Assembly (NCBI GenBank): GCA_905250075.1
Contig: CAJNOP010000528.1
Location: 1 to 64,000 of the forward strand
Reading direction: 5' to 3'
From: Rotaria sp. Silwood1
Lineage: Eukaryota; Rotifera; Eurotatoria; Philodinida; Philodinidae
DNA: 64,000 nucleotides
The notes beneath the pieces are model-generated. The model made no database searches and had not been told where the DNA came from. It saw only the letters and a list, made by a program, of their open reading frames with translations. Shown here one piece after another: positions 36,049 through 48,100 of this stretch (the stretch's first letter is position 1; each line of letters begins with the position of its first letter). A program made the position numbers and the translations under genes.

Positions 36049-39000
36049 CTAACGCGTTATAAAGCTATCAAAAATAGAACTTTTTGCATATTAATAGTCG
36101 AATTAATTGGACAGTTATAATTGAATTATGATTGAGTTTCACGAGGGAACTACCCTAAGTGTTAATCCCAGATTCGACCAAGAGTTATTCTAGTCAATAG
36201 AGCTCGGCGAGCTGATTTTTATGGTATAAAGCGTTCTTCTCCATGGAACCTTTAACTAGACAAAATCAATCCATTCTATTCTTGGAAAATCACATTCGAG
36301 ACATTGAACATCGAAGTGTAACATGCATTAACATATGATAGATGAAATTTCATAATCGACCCTCTTACTTTTGGCTGTACATTGTTACTCGATAGACTAA
36401 AAACTGCTCAACGATGTCTTTATCTGTATATTACAACGTTGTTATCACTAAATATAGGGCGTAGGTGTGCCGGTGTTCCTGTGGTTGAAGAGTACACTCG
36501 CATGCACACCCACACTCACATCCTTTTTCATTTAGATTTTAATTCTGAAAAATATCGATAAAGATCATCAATCACATTAGCAGATAACTATTCGATTTTA
36601 TTTCATTTGTCTTTATCTTTTGTTCAAACCGAGCTATTCGGACAACATTGAGGGGTAACGAAAAACAAAACTTGGTTATGACCTAAAATGTATTGAATCG
36701 ACACTGACATCTGAATCAACTTTCGAAAATCTCAAGCACCTATTAAACAAATTTCAAGAATTTTTTGATCTTGATCTCATTAAAACTATTGCCACTTTGA
36801 AAATTGATCGGTAGATAAAATTTTATGAAAAATTAAAGCGTTGTTCCTCATCACAACTTCAACGTTTGTTATTTTCCGATGTGCAAAAAATTCTCTGAAT
36901 TTGCGTATTGGAGTATTTCAAAAAGTGAGAACACCATACTTCATGCATTTTTAAGTCTCATTAAGTTCTTGAAGTGTTCAGATTTGATAAAATGTCGCTA
37001 GTGTTGAAAATTACACAAATTTTCGGAACTTCATCTAATAGGAATTTCAACAAAATGAAGCTAGTCTATATTAATTGTGCAATATGAACTTCTCGGGAGA
37101 GGTAATATGACGCACTTCAAGCATTCGAAATGGATTTCGTATTTGTGCTCATTTTTGCTTAGTTTATTAGGCAAAACTCAACGAAATATAATGATCAGTT
37201 GAATCTAGTTTTTCATAGTTTTGTGTTACTTTCTAATGATAATCATCATTTGTTTTATTATCGAAAGAATATAAACAGAGACTGGTTAGAACCTATCAGG
37301 AATCTGTGTTAAAATTTCTTCCAGTTCATTGATTCAAATAATCAAAGATCACTTTTTCTGTATTAATGTTTTCGGTGTATGTAATACAATTCTGGTTGTT
37401 GTTACATAATTCTAAACTGATTAGTTGATTCTCAAAGCTTTTCTTGAATTATCTTTGTCTTTTCGTTGTTCTGATTGATATTGTTAGAACATCATACAAG
37501 ACGAACGATTTCGATTTATATGTGCATTTTCAATATCCGTAAGTATTGTGTCTTAGAATTGTTTTATTGAGAAATATATGAAAATATCAAGTAATTATTG
37601 GATTTGGAAAGGCCAAAGCATTTTTATTCTTTAATCTTTACAAAATAGACATATTTATTTACAGAGGATTAAAAATAATATAAGTTGGTAATATCGACCA
37701 ATATTAACTAAATGAAAGTAACAACAATCTTAATCATGATTTTTATCTTTACTCGAAGGATCTTATCAGGTAGCTTATTCAAATTTCAATCTATTGGCGG
37801 GCGACTGCTAGATGCATGATCATTACTGTTTTCTATTATTTTAACACTATTCGAGCTTTTACTATTTCTTATTATTTTATTACTTTGATATTTTATTGGT
37901 TCTTTTAGAATCGTAAGTAATAATGAGCAGTAACTTATATCTGTAATAAAGTAATAATGAAAGAATAAATGCAATATAAAGTAAATAGAAAAAGGATAGG
38001 TCTATTATGATTAGCCACCATAAAAGTATACCCTAGGGAAAAACTTTGATGTTCTCATACCTGATTATTGACAGATCCAATAAAATCATAAATGGATTCG
38101 TTCGTTTTTCTTGAGAAAACTACAAAATCCTGAAAAATAGCATGTAGTCACGCGAACTTTCATGATGTTTTCAGGATTGAAATCAGGATTTTATTAAGAT
38201 CCTCAACAGTTTACAACTGTTTATGAATTAGAAATCTTCAATCCTGCAAGAAACGTGTAGTTACGAAATATCAAAGATTCTGGCAGAATTTGGAATAAAA
38301 TTTTAGAAGGATTCTCAACGGTTTTCCATTGTTTTCAGATTCGAATCCTATCAGAATTTCAATGATTTCTAATTGAAAAAATTTTGATTATTTCTTGCAG
38401 GATCGTGCTAGGTTTCCTCTGAAATAGAAACACATTTCTTCATAAGGTCTTTGCAGAATTTTTTAAACAGAACAGAAAAGAAATCGATACATCGAGTAAT
38501 GATCTCTAGACCTTCTATTCAAAAACCGATCAGTTGAGCCGGTTGTGTTGTGCTATATTATTATATATAACCCAAACGTTTGATATCTTAAATTTGATCT
38601 GAAATGTGAACTTGTATTTGAATTTTATATGAAAAGAATTGTCTGAAGAAAAATTTGAGAAGTAAAATATTGCATTTTAAATATTGATTCCCGTTGACTA
38701 AATTCTGCTATATTGTGTTTAACTTCAAATCAAATTTAAAAAAAATATTTCTAACTTTTTCGTCAGGAATACATGAAATTGAGAACAGTTTTTATCGAAT
38801 GGCACATTTCTTACTAAAAATGTATATTTAATGGAAAAAACGATTAGAACAATAAATAGGTATGTGACAGTACTGAACAATCTATATCTATGAGACCCTG
38901 TGGAATTGATTTACCTTGTGCTACTGGGAAGAATACATTTTATCGAATACTTCGAAAAATATGAAAGAAAACATCTCTTGATAATTATAACTCTAATTAA

Positions 39001-39064
39001 GGATATTTAAAAAACGAATAGTATGTTTCACTGATAGATATATAATTGCAACGTGCGCATCAAA
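36049..39064. other. Intergenic stretch
   Basis: Contains a telomere-like inverted pair (36456-36523) and degenerate AGGATTTTATTAAGATCC-like repeats (38060-38480). A hydrophobic minus-strand reading near 37870-38037 (GILLWWLIIIDLSFFYLLY) could be a membrane exon or an AT-rich artefact. No other gene signal. Confidence 0.4.
36456..36523. repeat. Telomere-like inverted pair (diverged)
   Basis: GGGCGTAGGTGTGCCGGTGT then GCACACCCACACTCACATCC after about 25 bp. Confidence 0.7.
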
Positions 39065-40975
39065 ATGCATATGAAACGAGTATTTGATCGATCTGATAAA
39101 GACGTTCAAACTATACCATATGAACTCCGAAGACATAAAACATGGCATGGTTTCAATGCTTTTAGTTTGAAAGATGGGCTAGAAATGCTATTTTTGCTTC
39201 TTATACCAGCAGCAATTGCTATTATAGCTATTTTTATACAGAAACATGACATGGATATGAACATTAAGAATCGAGAAAATGACTTATACATCAATCAATT
39301 ACAACGTGATAGTGATGAACAACTAGCTCGTTATCTAGCAAATGAAACTGTCTTTAGTAATTATGTTAAAAATATGGGTGATGTTATTCTATATAGCCCA
39401 GTTCAATTTCAAGGGCAACAATATATAGTAACACGTGCATTAACATCCACTATTTTACGACAACTTGATGTGGATAGGAAAAGATTAGTTATACAATTTT
39501 TGTATGATGCTACCATTTTACGACGTTATACAAGTATATTTGATACACATACAACAAGTGAAAATGAAAGAAATTTAGATGGTGTAGTTTTAGATCAAGT
39601 CAATTTCAGTGGTGGCTTAAACTTATCGAGAATTGTGTTACGAAGTGTTTCATTAGTAAATGCCACATTTTCTAATTCTAATTTATATGCATCCGATTTT
39701 TCTAATTCAATATTAACTGGAGTTAATTTTTCTAATACAAAATTAACTAGAGTTAAATTTCTTAATGTAGAATTACAAAAAACGGATTTTACAGGAGCAT
39801 CTGTAAAAAATATTCAATTAATTCGAGCGAATCTAAGCCAATCGACTATAACTGATGAACAAATGAATCAAGCTTTATTTGTTTATAATACAATTTTACC
39901 TAATGGTACTTATGCTCGAAATAAAACATTTATTCAGAATGGAGATACTAAACAAGGTTTAAATCAATGGAATATTACATCAGGAATAATTGAAGTCAAA
40001 GATTCTTATTTTATGGGTAACAATAATTCAACCATGTTTCAACGTATAAATACAACAGATGCAAGACTTTATAGTTCGCATCTATCATTTACCTATTGTT
40101 TATCTTTTCTCTTTCATGGACAAGAAAATTTAATGATTCAAATAATTCAATTAAATCAAACGCGAGCCATTATCGGTGTAAATAATATTAGTAAAAGTAA
40201 GTTGATTTCCGTTTTTAATATAATAAAATATGCAACCTAATTGAAAAATAATTATAAATCTTCATTCATTTTCATCAATTCAATAACGAGAATTTAATCG
40301 ATTCTATATATGACGACGAACACAGTGATATATTTTGCTGCTATATTATACGCGAGTTGAGTTGAGATCGATCAGTGGACAGTACACAAAAGCCAGACGA
40401 AAAAAAAACTTTTACAATTTTGGATAAGTTTTCAATAATCTTTTTTTAATAAGAAGTGGATACATCATTTTGATGCGCACTTCATGTATCAATTCAAGTT
40501 TTTCGTATATTATGTCTTTAAGGAAAATATCGTACAAGTAAAAAACTTTTTTTTTATTTTGCTATTCATTATGCCACTTACTTGACTGGGAAAGGTTTAA
40601 ATATATGGACGAGAATGCGAGTTGAACAGTTTCCACAAAGCGAAAATCATCTTTTCTTTATGGTGCTCTCGTTTCCTTCGAACTACACAGTAGTGTAACC
40701 TCAAATTCGTAGAATTTTTTGAGCTTTGAATTATTTGTAGTTTTTGAGAAGCATTTTGTCACATACTTGAATTTTGTTACTCATTTATTTTAGTAATATC
40801 ATCTTCCTGCAAGAGAATTTCTTCAAGCTCATTGGATTTTTGTTATTGGTCATATTGTAAAGATTCAAAATCTGAAACTGATTATATTGATCTAAAATTT
40901 ATTTTTGGATATCGCAATGATCCAAGAAATATTACAGCTGTAAAAGATATTGAATTTACTATTAATATAGATTAA
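39065..40975 (+). CDS. Membrane-anchored pentapeptide-repeat protein
   Basis: Exon 1 is 39065-40196 and exon 2 40794-40975, phase 1 (A|GTAAGT to TTTTAG), 437 aa. ATG 39065 is the first Met of the frame. A basic cytoplasmic N-terminus (MHMKRVFDRSDKD, YELRRHKTWHG) precedes one transmembrane helix (about 41-58, MLFLLLIPAAIAIIAIFI). An extracellular/luminal part with a short coil and a run of pentapeptide repeats follows (about 166-250: NLSRIVL, NLYASDFSNSILTGVNFSNT, ELQKTDFTGA, ANLSQS), forming a right-handed quadrilateral beta-helix. Sequons are frequent. The C-terminal 140 residues, including exon 2 (CYWSYCKD .. FIFGYRNDP), look like a beta-sandwich but I cannot name it. Pentapeptide repeats are mainly bacterial; a membrane-anchored version with introns suggests an old transfer or a lineage-specific family. 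Molecular function unknown. Confidence 0.85.
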
Positions 40976-41469
40976 AAGATTTCTTATATAACAATGGAAA
41001 ATAATAAGTGTTTTGAACATTATATATTTATTGTTTTTATAAATATAATCAAAATCGATTAATTATTTCTCAACTTATGAAAATAAACGAAAGACGGATC
41101 GACTTTTGGTTATAAGATTTTAATTTTTAGTTAGTTGATTTCTGTTAGTTTGAGAATGATTTGTTTTCAATGATATAACTTTCATTAGTACTTTGACATA
41201 TTGAACAAACTATCACGTACAATTTAATTTAAAGTGTTCCTGAAATTACTGACCAACTTACATTTTTTTCAATGAGTAGGAAAATTTGTATGAATAATAG
41301 AAAAATTCTGTCCGATATCAACAGTCATAAAGAAATAAAAGAAAAATATAAGTAAAAATGTGTGTCATTTTGCAAATACTCTTGCACAATGTGTCGACAG
41401 CAAGAAACAAATAATATGCTCGTTACTAACAAAAGAATACTTTTTGTGTTGGTGGAAAAGGAATGATAA

Positions 41470-41532
41470 GGGTGAGTGTGGGTGTACGTACAAATGCAGA
41501 GAAGATACATAAAACAGTAACACTCACACTCA
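41470..41532. repeat. Telomere-like inverted pair
   Basis: GGGTGAGTGTGGGTGTACGT, 30-bp spacer, then AACACTCACACTCATC. Confidence 0.72.
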
Positions 41533-41950
41533 TCGAATGTTTTCTTCATAATTATGGAATGGTCACTGAGAAAAGACTAAAATTTTGGAATTACAGGTTT
41601 TTCTACATGCTCTTTCATTGCCAATAATAAAAAATCTCTGTGAACATTTTTTGTATGACACGATTTCTCGATTAAGCCATCCCCTGTCTCTTAAGATTTC
41701 TAGTAAGTAAATTTATTTATTTATTTTTTCTTCCCTTGTAGTCTTCGATCTCACCGCGTCGTCATCATCAATAACATCATCGTCTAATATCAAAGGAAGC
41801 GAATAATTCTTTTTCTTTTTTGTTGAGAATGAGAATAGGGGAGAGGGAATAGATGAGATTAACTAGGCACCAAAGAAGTGTTAAGGACCTTGTGAGAGAG
41901 AGGTAGCGTGAGTTGGTTCCTTTGAGATTCCTCTTTTAAATTCAGACCGT

Positions 41951-42150
41951 TCAGGTTCGCCATGAGAGCTCGATCAGGAACTCTCCTGGTGTTCCGTTGC
42001 ACACGATCTGGCTTGTCCCAGACTCTTTAACATATCTCATGTGGATAACTTGTATCTGTTCTGGGCGTTCATGAGCTTTAAGCTCACCACCGTTCCACTG
42101 GATGGCTTCTCGTCGCGTGCGTGAATAGAAGAGCCATTTCTTTCATCAAT
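41951..42150 (-). CDS. Short open frame of unknown function, possibly a gene fragment
   Basis: Minus-strand frame ending TGA at 41951: RREAIQWNGGELKAHERPEQ then IQVIHMRYVKESGTSQIVCN and GTPGEFLIELSWRT. Composition, GC content and codon use look coding, unlike the surroundings. An in-frame stop lies just upstream (about 42150) and no ATG/splice structure is obvious. It sits 50 bp downstream of the NHL gene on the same strand. It may be an exon of another gene, a fragment from a duplication, or a relic. Confidence 0.35.
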
Positions 42151-42197
42151 TCAACGTGATTTATTTGAAGGAAAGAAAAAAAACCATCAAAACAAAT

Positions 42198-45100
42198 TTA
42201 TTCGATAGAAAATCGTTGAACACGATGATTATATTCATCGGCAACATAAATATTGCCATGTCTATCGAAGGACAAACCCATGGAAACTTTGAACTGATTT
42301 GCTTCTGCTCCTTGACCATTTCCACCCACAACGATAGTGCCCTGTGTCGCTCCTTTTGGCCAACGCATCACTCGATTATTGTCTGAGTCTGCAACATAGA
42401 TGGTACCCAACGTATCAACGAACAGTCCGTAAGGATCCGACAATTGTGTCAGAGCCTTTCCCTTGTCTTGACCTCCAGCAACAATAATTCCTTCTTTTGC
42501 ATCTTTATCCCATTTCATTACACGATCATTGTGCCTGTCTGACACGTAAACAGCCTGTTGTTGATCGACAAATATGTATTTCGGCCAGTTGAGTTGATTG
42601 AGACCAGCACCTTGGCCATGGCCACCGGCCACGAGTGTTCCATTATTGTCTCCTATTTGATATCGTCTTACTTCATCTTTGTCGGTGTCAGAGATGTAAA
42701 GATAACTCTGATCATCCATAGCTAGTCCCCAACACTTGATGTTGTCGATGAGAATTTTTCCTTGAGTTATATTACTATGACGAGACCATCGAACGACTCG
42801 TCGATTTTGCCCATCACAAATAATGAGACTGTCAGTCTCTTTGTCGATTAACACATCGGTTGGAGAAAACAATTGATCTAATCGATTTCCTTGACCATGG
42901 CCACCAGCTACTACTTGTCCATTCGTCTCACCGATCTTCCATTGGATGATACGATGATTGTGCGTATCAGCGATGACCATCGTTTGATCATCATCAACGA
43001 AGAGATTGAATGGCCAGCTGAGTTGATTGGTGGCATCACCTTGTTCATGACCTCCAGCAACGGTCACGCCGTTCTGTGCCCATCGGGCATTAGCTGGAAT
43101 ATTGGGAATTACTACAATGAACGAAAAAGAAAAGAAATCATCGTTATCGAATAGATCTCACTGTCTCTTGTAGAGAGAAATGATACAGATGAGACATTTT
43201 TCTTCATCTTCGAAGACAACTTGATAGAAGTTTCGAGAATATCCATCTCTCACAGCTCTAAACAAGAATAGGTTCTCCAAGCCAATATAAATTTAGAAGC
43301 CTTTTCCTAGTTTCCTATGAAAAAAAGAACTCCGTACCGATTTTTATAGTTATGTCACTTTGTCCACTCTCAAGCTAACCAATTTCTTAAGATCCCCAAG
43401 TAGAATCTATGACAATCCATGTTTGCAGGGACTTCTTTAATTTTTTGCCAAAATCTTTCAAATCCTAAACAGTAGGATCTTCGCGAGAAACGAAAACAGT
43501 ACATGGAGAAAGAGCAATGCTAATCCTCTACAGGATCTCGATAGAAAAACATAGAGATCTGAGTCGTAATTATGAATGGAGAATCTTTGCAAGATTATAC
43601 GAAACAGTACTAGCAAGCCTAAATCTTTGAAGGATTTAAACAATAAAATAATGAACTCTGTCGAACTCCTAAACTGAACAAACTCCGAAAAGATATCAAC
43701 AAGAGCTTGTAAGAAGAATGTCAAGAATGATAATTTTGAATTCTTACAAAATAGATGTGCGTCGTCAACAGTATCTATCTTTCTGGATGTTTTCACGTGA
43801 TTCGACAAAATTCTTGATCAGATGATTTTCTGAATTATAAATGCAAATATGCCGAAAGGTCTCGTGAAAATTTTTGCATAGATGTTGTACGTGTGACTCT
43901 ATTAGGTTTTTGCGACCTTATACCAAGTTTATCGAAGGACAATCGTGACGTGGTCTTGGCAAGATCATAAGAAAGTTTATACGCATGTGAAATTAAGGAA
44001 ACTTGACAGAATGCCATGGAGATCTTCGAAATCGGACGCCTTCTACTTTTGAAATAATAAGTATACGAATGCTAATTCTATCGGTGCTTTTTATAAGAAA
44101 ACAGATGAATTTTGTTAGCTTTCTAGAAGTACTAGGTGAGAACTTATTTCGTTAGATGGGAAACAGAGTCTTACTCAGAGAAGTAGAGGGCAAGAGTAAC
44201 AATGAGCTATTATCAGCTTCTCAAGAAGATCTGATACAAAGCATTATCTAGAAATGTTTGAAGGGTTTCTATGAATTTCAGACGAGAATCTTAGTTATAA
44301 AAAAATGAACAGTGCCCGAATTCGAAACTGTAAAATGCTTAGATTTCGGCTGCATCTTACAAGAATACTGATGCTAAATATTTGAGCTAATATCTGAATC
44401 TTAGGAGAATCCCCAAAACGAGGGATTTTCGAAGTCTTGCAAATAGGTGTTCAACCTAATCTGTATTTATTTGAGAACCCTAAGGAATGACTGTGAATGT
44501 GGGTGCGTTTGAGTGTTCTTATTTTTCACTTGTACCTACACCCACATTCACACCCCCGCACACTTTACAAGAATTTAATGTTGTTACCATGTTCTGACCA
44601 ACGACTTATTAATATAAGATTTATCTGTGAGAATGTATATCAACTTTAAAATGCCGAAAAAAATTTAAAATTTAATATTCGTTTCTATGCCAAAAACTTC
44701 AACTACTAGGTCATTTTTTAAGGTGCGTCAAATGCAACAAGTAAACAAAAAAATGTTTCCCTTTATAAATACATGGTTTGATAGAGTTTTTGAAGCTGAA
44801 TCGAAATATCTATTTACTATTGTGTTTTTATCAAGTTTTGAGTCTGAAAACTTGAAAATACTAAACGAAATTGGAAAAAAAACCATTGTTTTCGAAGAAA
44901 ATTTGAAATTTCATCCATTTCCACTGAATATAAGTTTTCAAAACTGATATATTTGGATACATCCTCTCAAACAAATTTCAGCGTAGCCAGTATTTTTCAT
45001 GAAATTAGTTAGGATGAGAAAATTACTCATCAACACTCTTGTGTTGCAAATCTATGTAGTCTGTTATTTGAAAGCATGTTCTAGATATCTGATGCACCAA

Positions 45101-48100
45101 TCGAATCGACATTTGACAAGAAAAAGGTACCTATGGTTTTTAAGACATTTTGTTTTCTAACTGAGGAATGAAACTTTGTCTAAATCATGCATGATTAGGA
45201 TAAAATCTACCGACGAATTATCATTTTTTGTACCAAAACTCAATTAGAATGCAATATAAATGCTATATTTGGAATCAGCATAAAAACATTGGTAGAATAC
45301 GATAGGCTTCAAATCATTTGGACAACTTTTGTTTTCTTAGGTAAATCTTGGGTAAGTAATTCCAGTCGAAAATTAAAAGGAAATGAAAATACTTCGAAAT
45401 CATTATTTTCTATCACATTCAACTCAGTTTTTTATGCTGATCCTAAACAGAGTATTTATATTGCATTCTAATGGAGTTGTGGTACAAAAAATGATAATTC
45501 ATTAGTAGATTTTTAGCCTAATCAAGAATGCTTTAGAGAAAGTTCCATTCCTCAATCGGAAAACACAATTTCTTAAAATCTATCGATCCTTTTTTTTGTC
45601 AAGTGACAATTCGATTGGTGCATAGATATCTAGAAAATGCTTTCAAACAAAAGACTACATGGACTTCCAACAGAAGAGTGTCGATGAGTAATTTGTTCAT
45701 TCTAACTAATCTCATGGAAAAAGCTGACTACACTGAGCTTTGTTTGAGACCACATTTTAATACTCAGTTTGAGATGATGTATCCGAATAAAGCAGCTTTG
45801 AAAACCTATATTCAGTTGAAAGAGATGAAGTTTCAAATTTTCTTTGAAAACAATGATTTGTGTTCAATTTTGTTTAGTATTTTCAAGTTTTCAGACTCAA
45901 AACTTGATCAAAACACAATAGGAAATAGATATTTAGATTTAGCTTCAAAAACTCTATCAAACCATATATAAATAAAAAGACTTCTTTTTGCTTATTTTTT
46001 GGATGGATGTGAGTGTGGAGTGTGGGTGTGTGTTGATTACTCGCATTCATACTCACACCCTTAAAAGGTTCAGTATCACACATTTTCTTAGAGAGTACGA
46101 TTCAAATGAAAGCATTAATTCAAAAGGCTCGCGAAGATCAACGAAAGTCGAAGACTGCATGGAATACAGAACATACCTTTAGTGCAAAAAGAAGATGCTG
46201 AAGTCTAGTGTAAAGATGAAGCGGAGCATCTGAAACACCTTTAAGATGGAACAGGTAAAATAAGAATGACAGATGAAGTAAGGCCGTATTCTGAAAAGCG
46301 TGAAAACCAATTTGGAATAGAGGTCCTCGATCAACGAATGAGTTATAGGAAAAAGAATATAGTTAGTTGTGCGAAATTATTTCAATAAAAAAGCACCATG
46401 ACGTTAGTCAAATGAGTAGTCGAGACAGGTTTTTCTTCGAGACATCTCGTTATTTAGTGATACATGTGAAAACTGATTTGAGTGGAGTGGAAAAAGAATA
46501 TGAAATATCTTTCAGTTCAAAACATGTCAACGGAGACAAATTACTTGAAATTTGCAAAAACCTCGTTTATCATTCGTGATTTTCGTACAGCATCCAGGTT
46601 TTCCGCTAGAGTTTCGTAGCTGGACTAGTACAAATTTACTATCATCACCTCCTCATGCACTACTCTATGTTTGTGCTATCTATATTGAATCTTCAATAAC
46701 AAGAATGTTCTGATGTTACTAACTTCTTTCAATATTTTTTTAATTTTAAATGAATCACCGCTAAAGACCTTTTAGAGAACACGAGCCAATATGTTTCTGA
46801 ATACATCGAATAATCGTAACTGATTTATATCTAGTAAGTGACATGAATTAAGAGCACATAATCATCAGAATTTTTTCTGGACCGACTTAATAGGTTTTCT
46901 AAATGATCGAATTATTAGATTTTGATTAATCTTATATTACTCTTCAATGACACGTTTACTCTTTTCTGAAAACTAAAAAAGAAACTCTTTACGATCTTGG
47001 TAGCCAAAGTTATGCATGAAATGCTTCAGAAAAGGTGTCTGATAGAATTGAAATACCTGACTTTAAGTTTTTCTGAATTCCAGTAACGATGAAAACGAGA
47101 AGATATTTAGAAGAAAGTATATTTCTATGGCACCTGCAGTCAAATGTTTTAGTTTTTGAATTTACATAAAGCATTTTCTATTAAAAGGTAGCATATGTAA
47201 GTAGTAGTATCAAATGAAGAGGAAGAATAGATTTCGTTTTTTAGTTGTCAACAAAATAAGTCAAACTTCGCCGGTGACGAAAACTAGCCAACATGGCAAT
47301 TACTATTACTTGGTTTTTACTGATGGTAAACATTGGATAACTCATGATATAAGATCGTTTATTTTATCAATGTAACCTTTAGCTAGCTGCAGAGTAATAT
47401 TGCATACAAAGGAACTATACTTGATTAAAAAATAGTATTTAGCAAGATCAAAAAGTGGGAATATAATGCTTACCTAGTTGTTGAATAGCAGTTGTACTAG
47501 TAATTGTAGTTGTTGTTGTAGTTGTAATTGGAATCGTACTTGTAGTTGTACCACTCATCGCTATTCATTATCATAGAAAATATAGAATTCGGTGTATTTA
47601 AGTGTTAGGTGAAGCCTAAACAGCAGTGTTTCAATGTATAACAACGATTCTAAATGATCTGAAAAGCGACTTTTTTTTCTTGTCAAACTAATCTTTGATG
47701 GAAAACTTCTGTGTTTATTAGAAACCGAAAAGCCAGTAAAATTTTCGTCAATTCGATTCTATACGATTCGGCTGACTCAAATCAAAGCGAATCGAATTGA
47801 ATTGAATTGAACCGAATCTATCAAGATAAATCAGACAGACCGCATCTACTTTCTTCATTTTGAGAAATCTTCAAAACAGAGAAGGGACTCGCGAAATATC
47901 AAAAAAAAAACGTTTCGTCTACAGCCTCATATATTCTTTGTCAGCTTCGTATCGCTTATCTTGCAAAATTCGTCAAAAAGAATTAAAAGTAGGAAATTCA
48001 TTCAGCGAACAACTTATCCAAGCGTTTCGAGACTAAAGCAAAAACTTGTCATGCTCAAGTTTATCGCTTCTGTTCTATTTTAAATACGAGCAGAAGATTT

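Larger units (their letters stand above)
40976..42197. other. Intergenic stretch between convergent genes
   Basis: Contains a telomere-like inverted pair (41470-41532) and a GC-richer block (41740-42140) holding the open frame listed at 41951. An acceptor-like CCCTTGTAG at 41734-41742 is followed by a Ser-rich plus-strand frame (FDLTASSSSITSSS); neither strand's reading can be proved. Confidence 0.4.
43112..47473 (-). other. Intron 3 (4.4 kb) of the NHL gene
   Basis: GTAAGC donor (47473-47468) and TTGTAG acceptor (43117-43112). It contains degenerate AGGATCTTT-like repeats (43390-44470), two telomere-like inverted pairs (44491, 46005) and a long inverted repeat between them. Confidence 0.7.

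Noticed and set aside
44687-45971. Two plus-strand frames of 86 and 122 aa
   Set aside because: They lie on opposite arms of the same inverted repeat and show no domain or codon bias.
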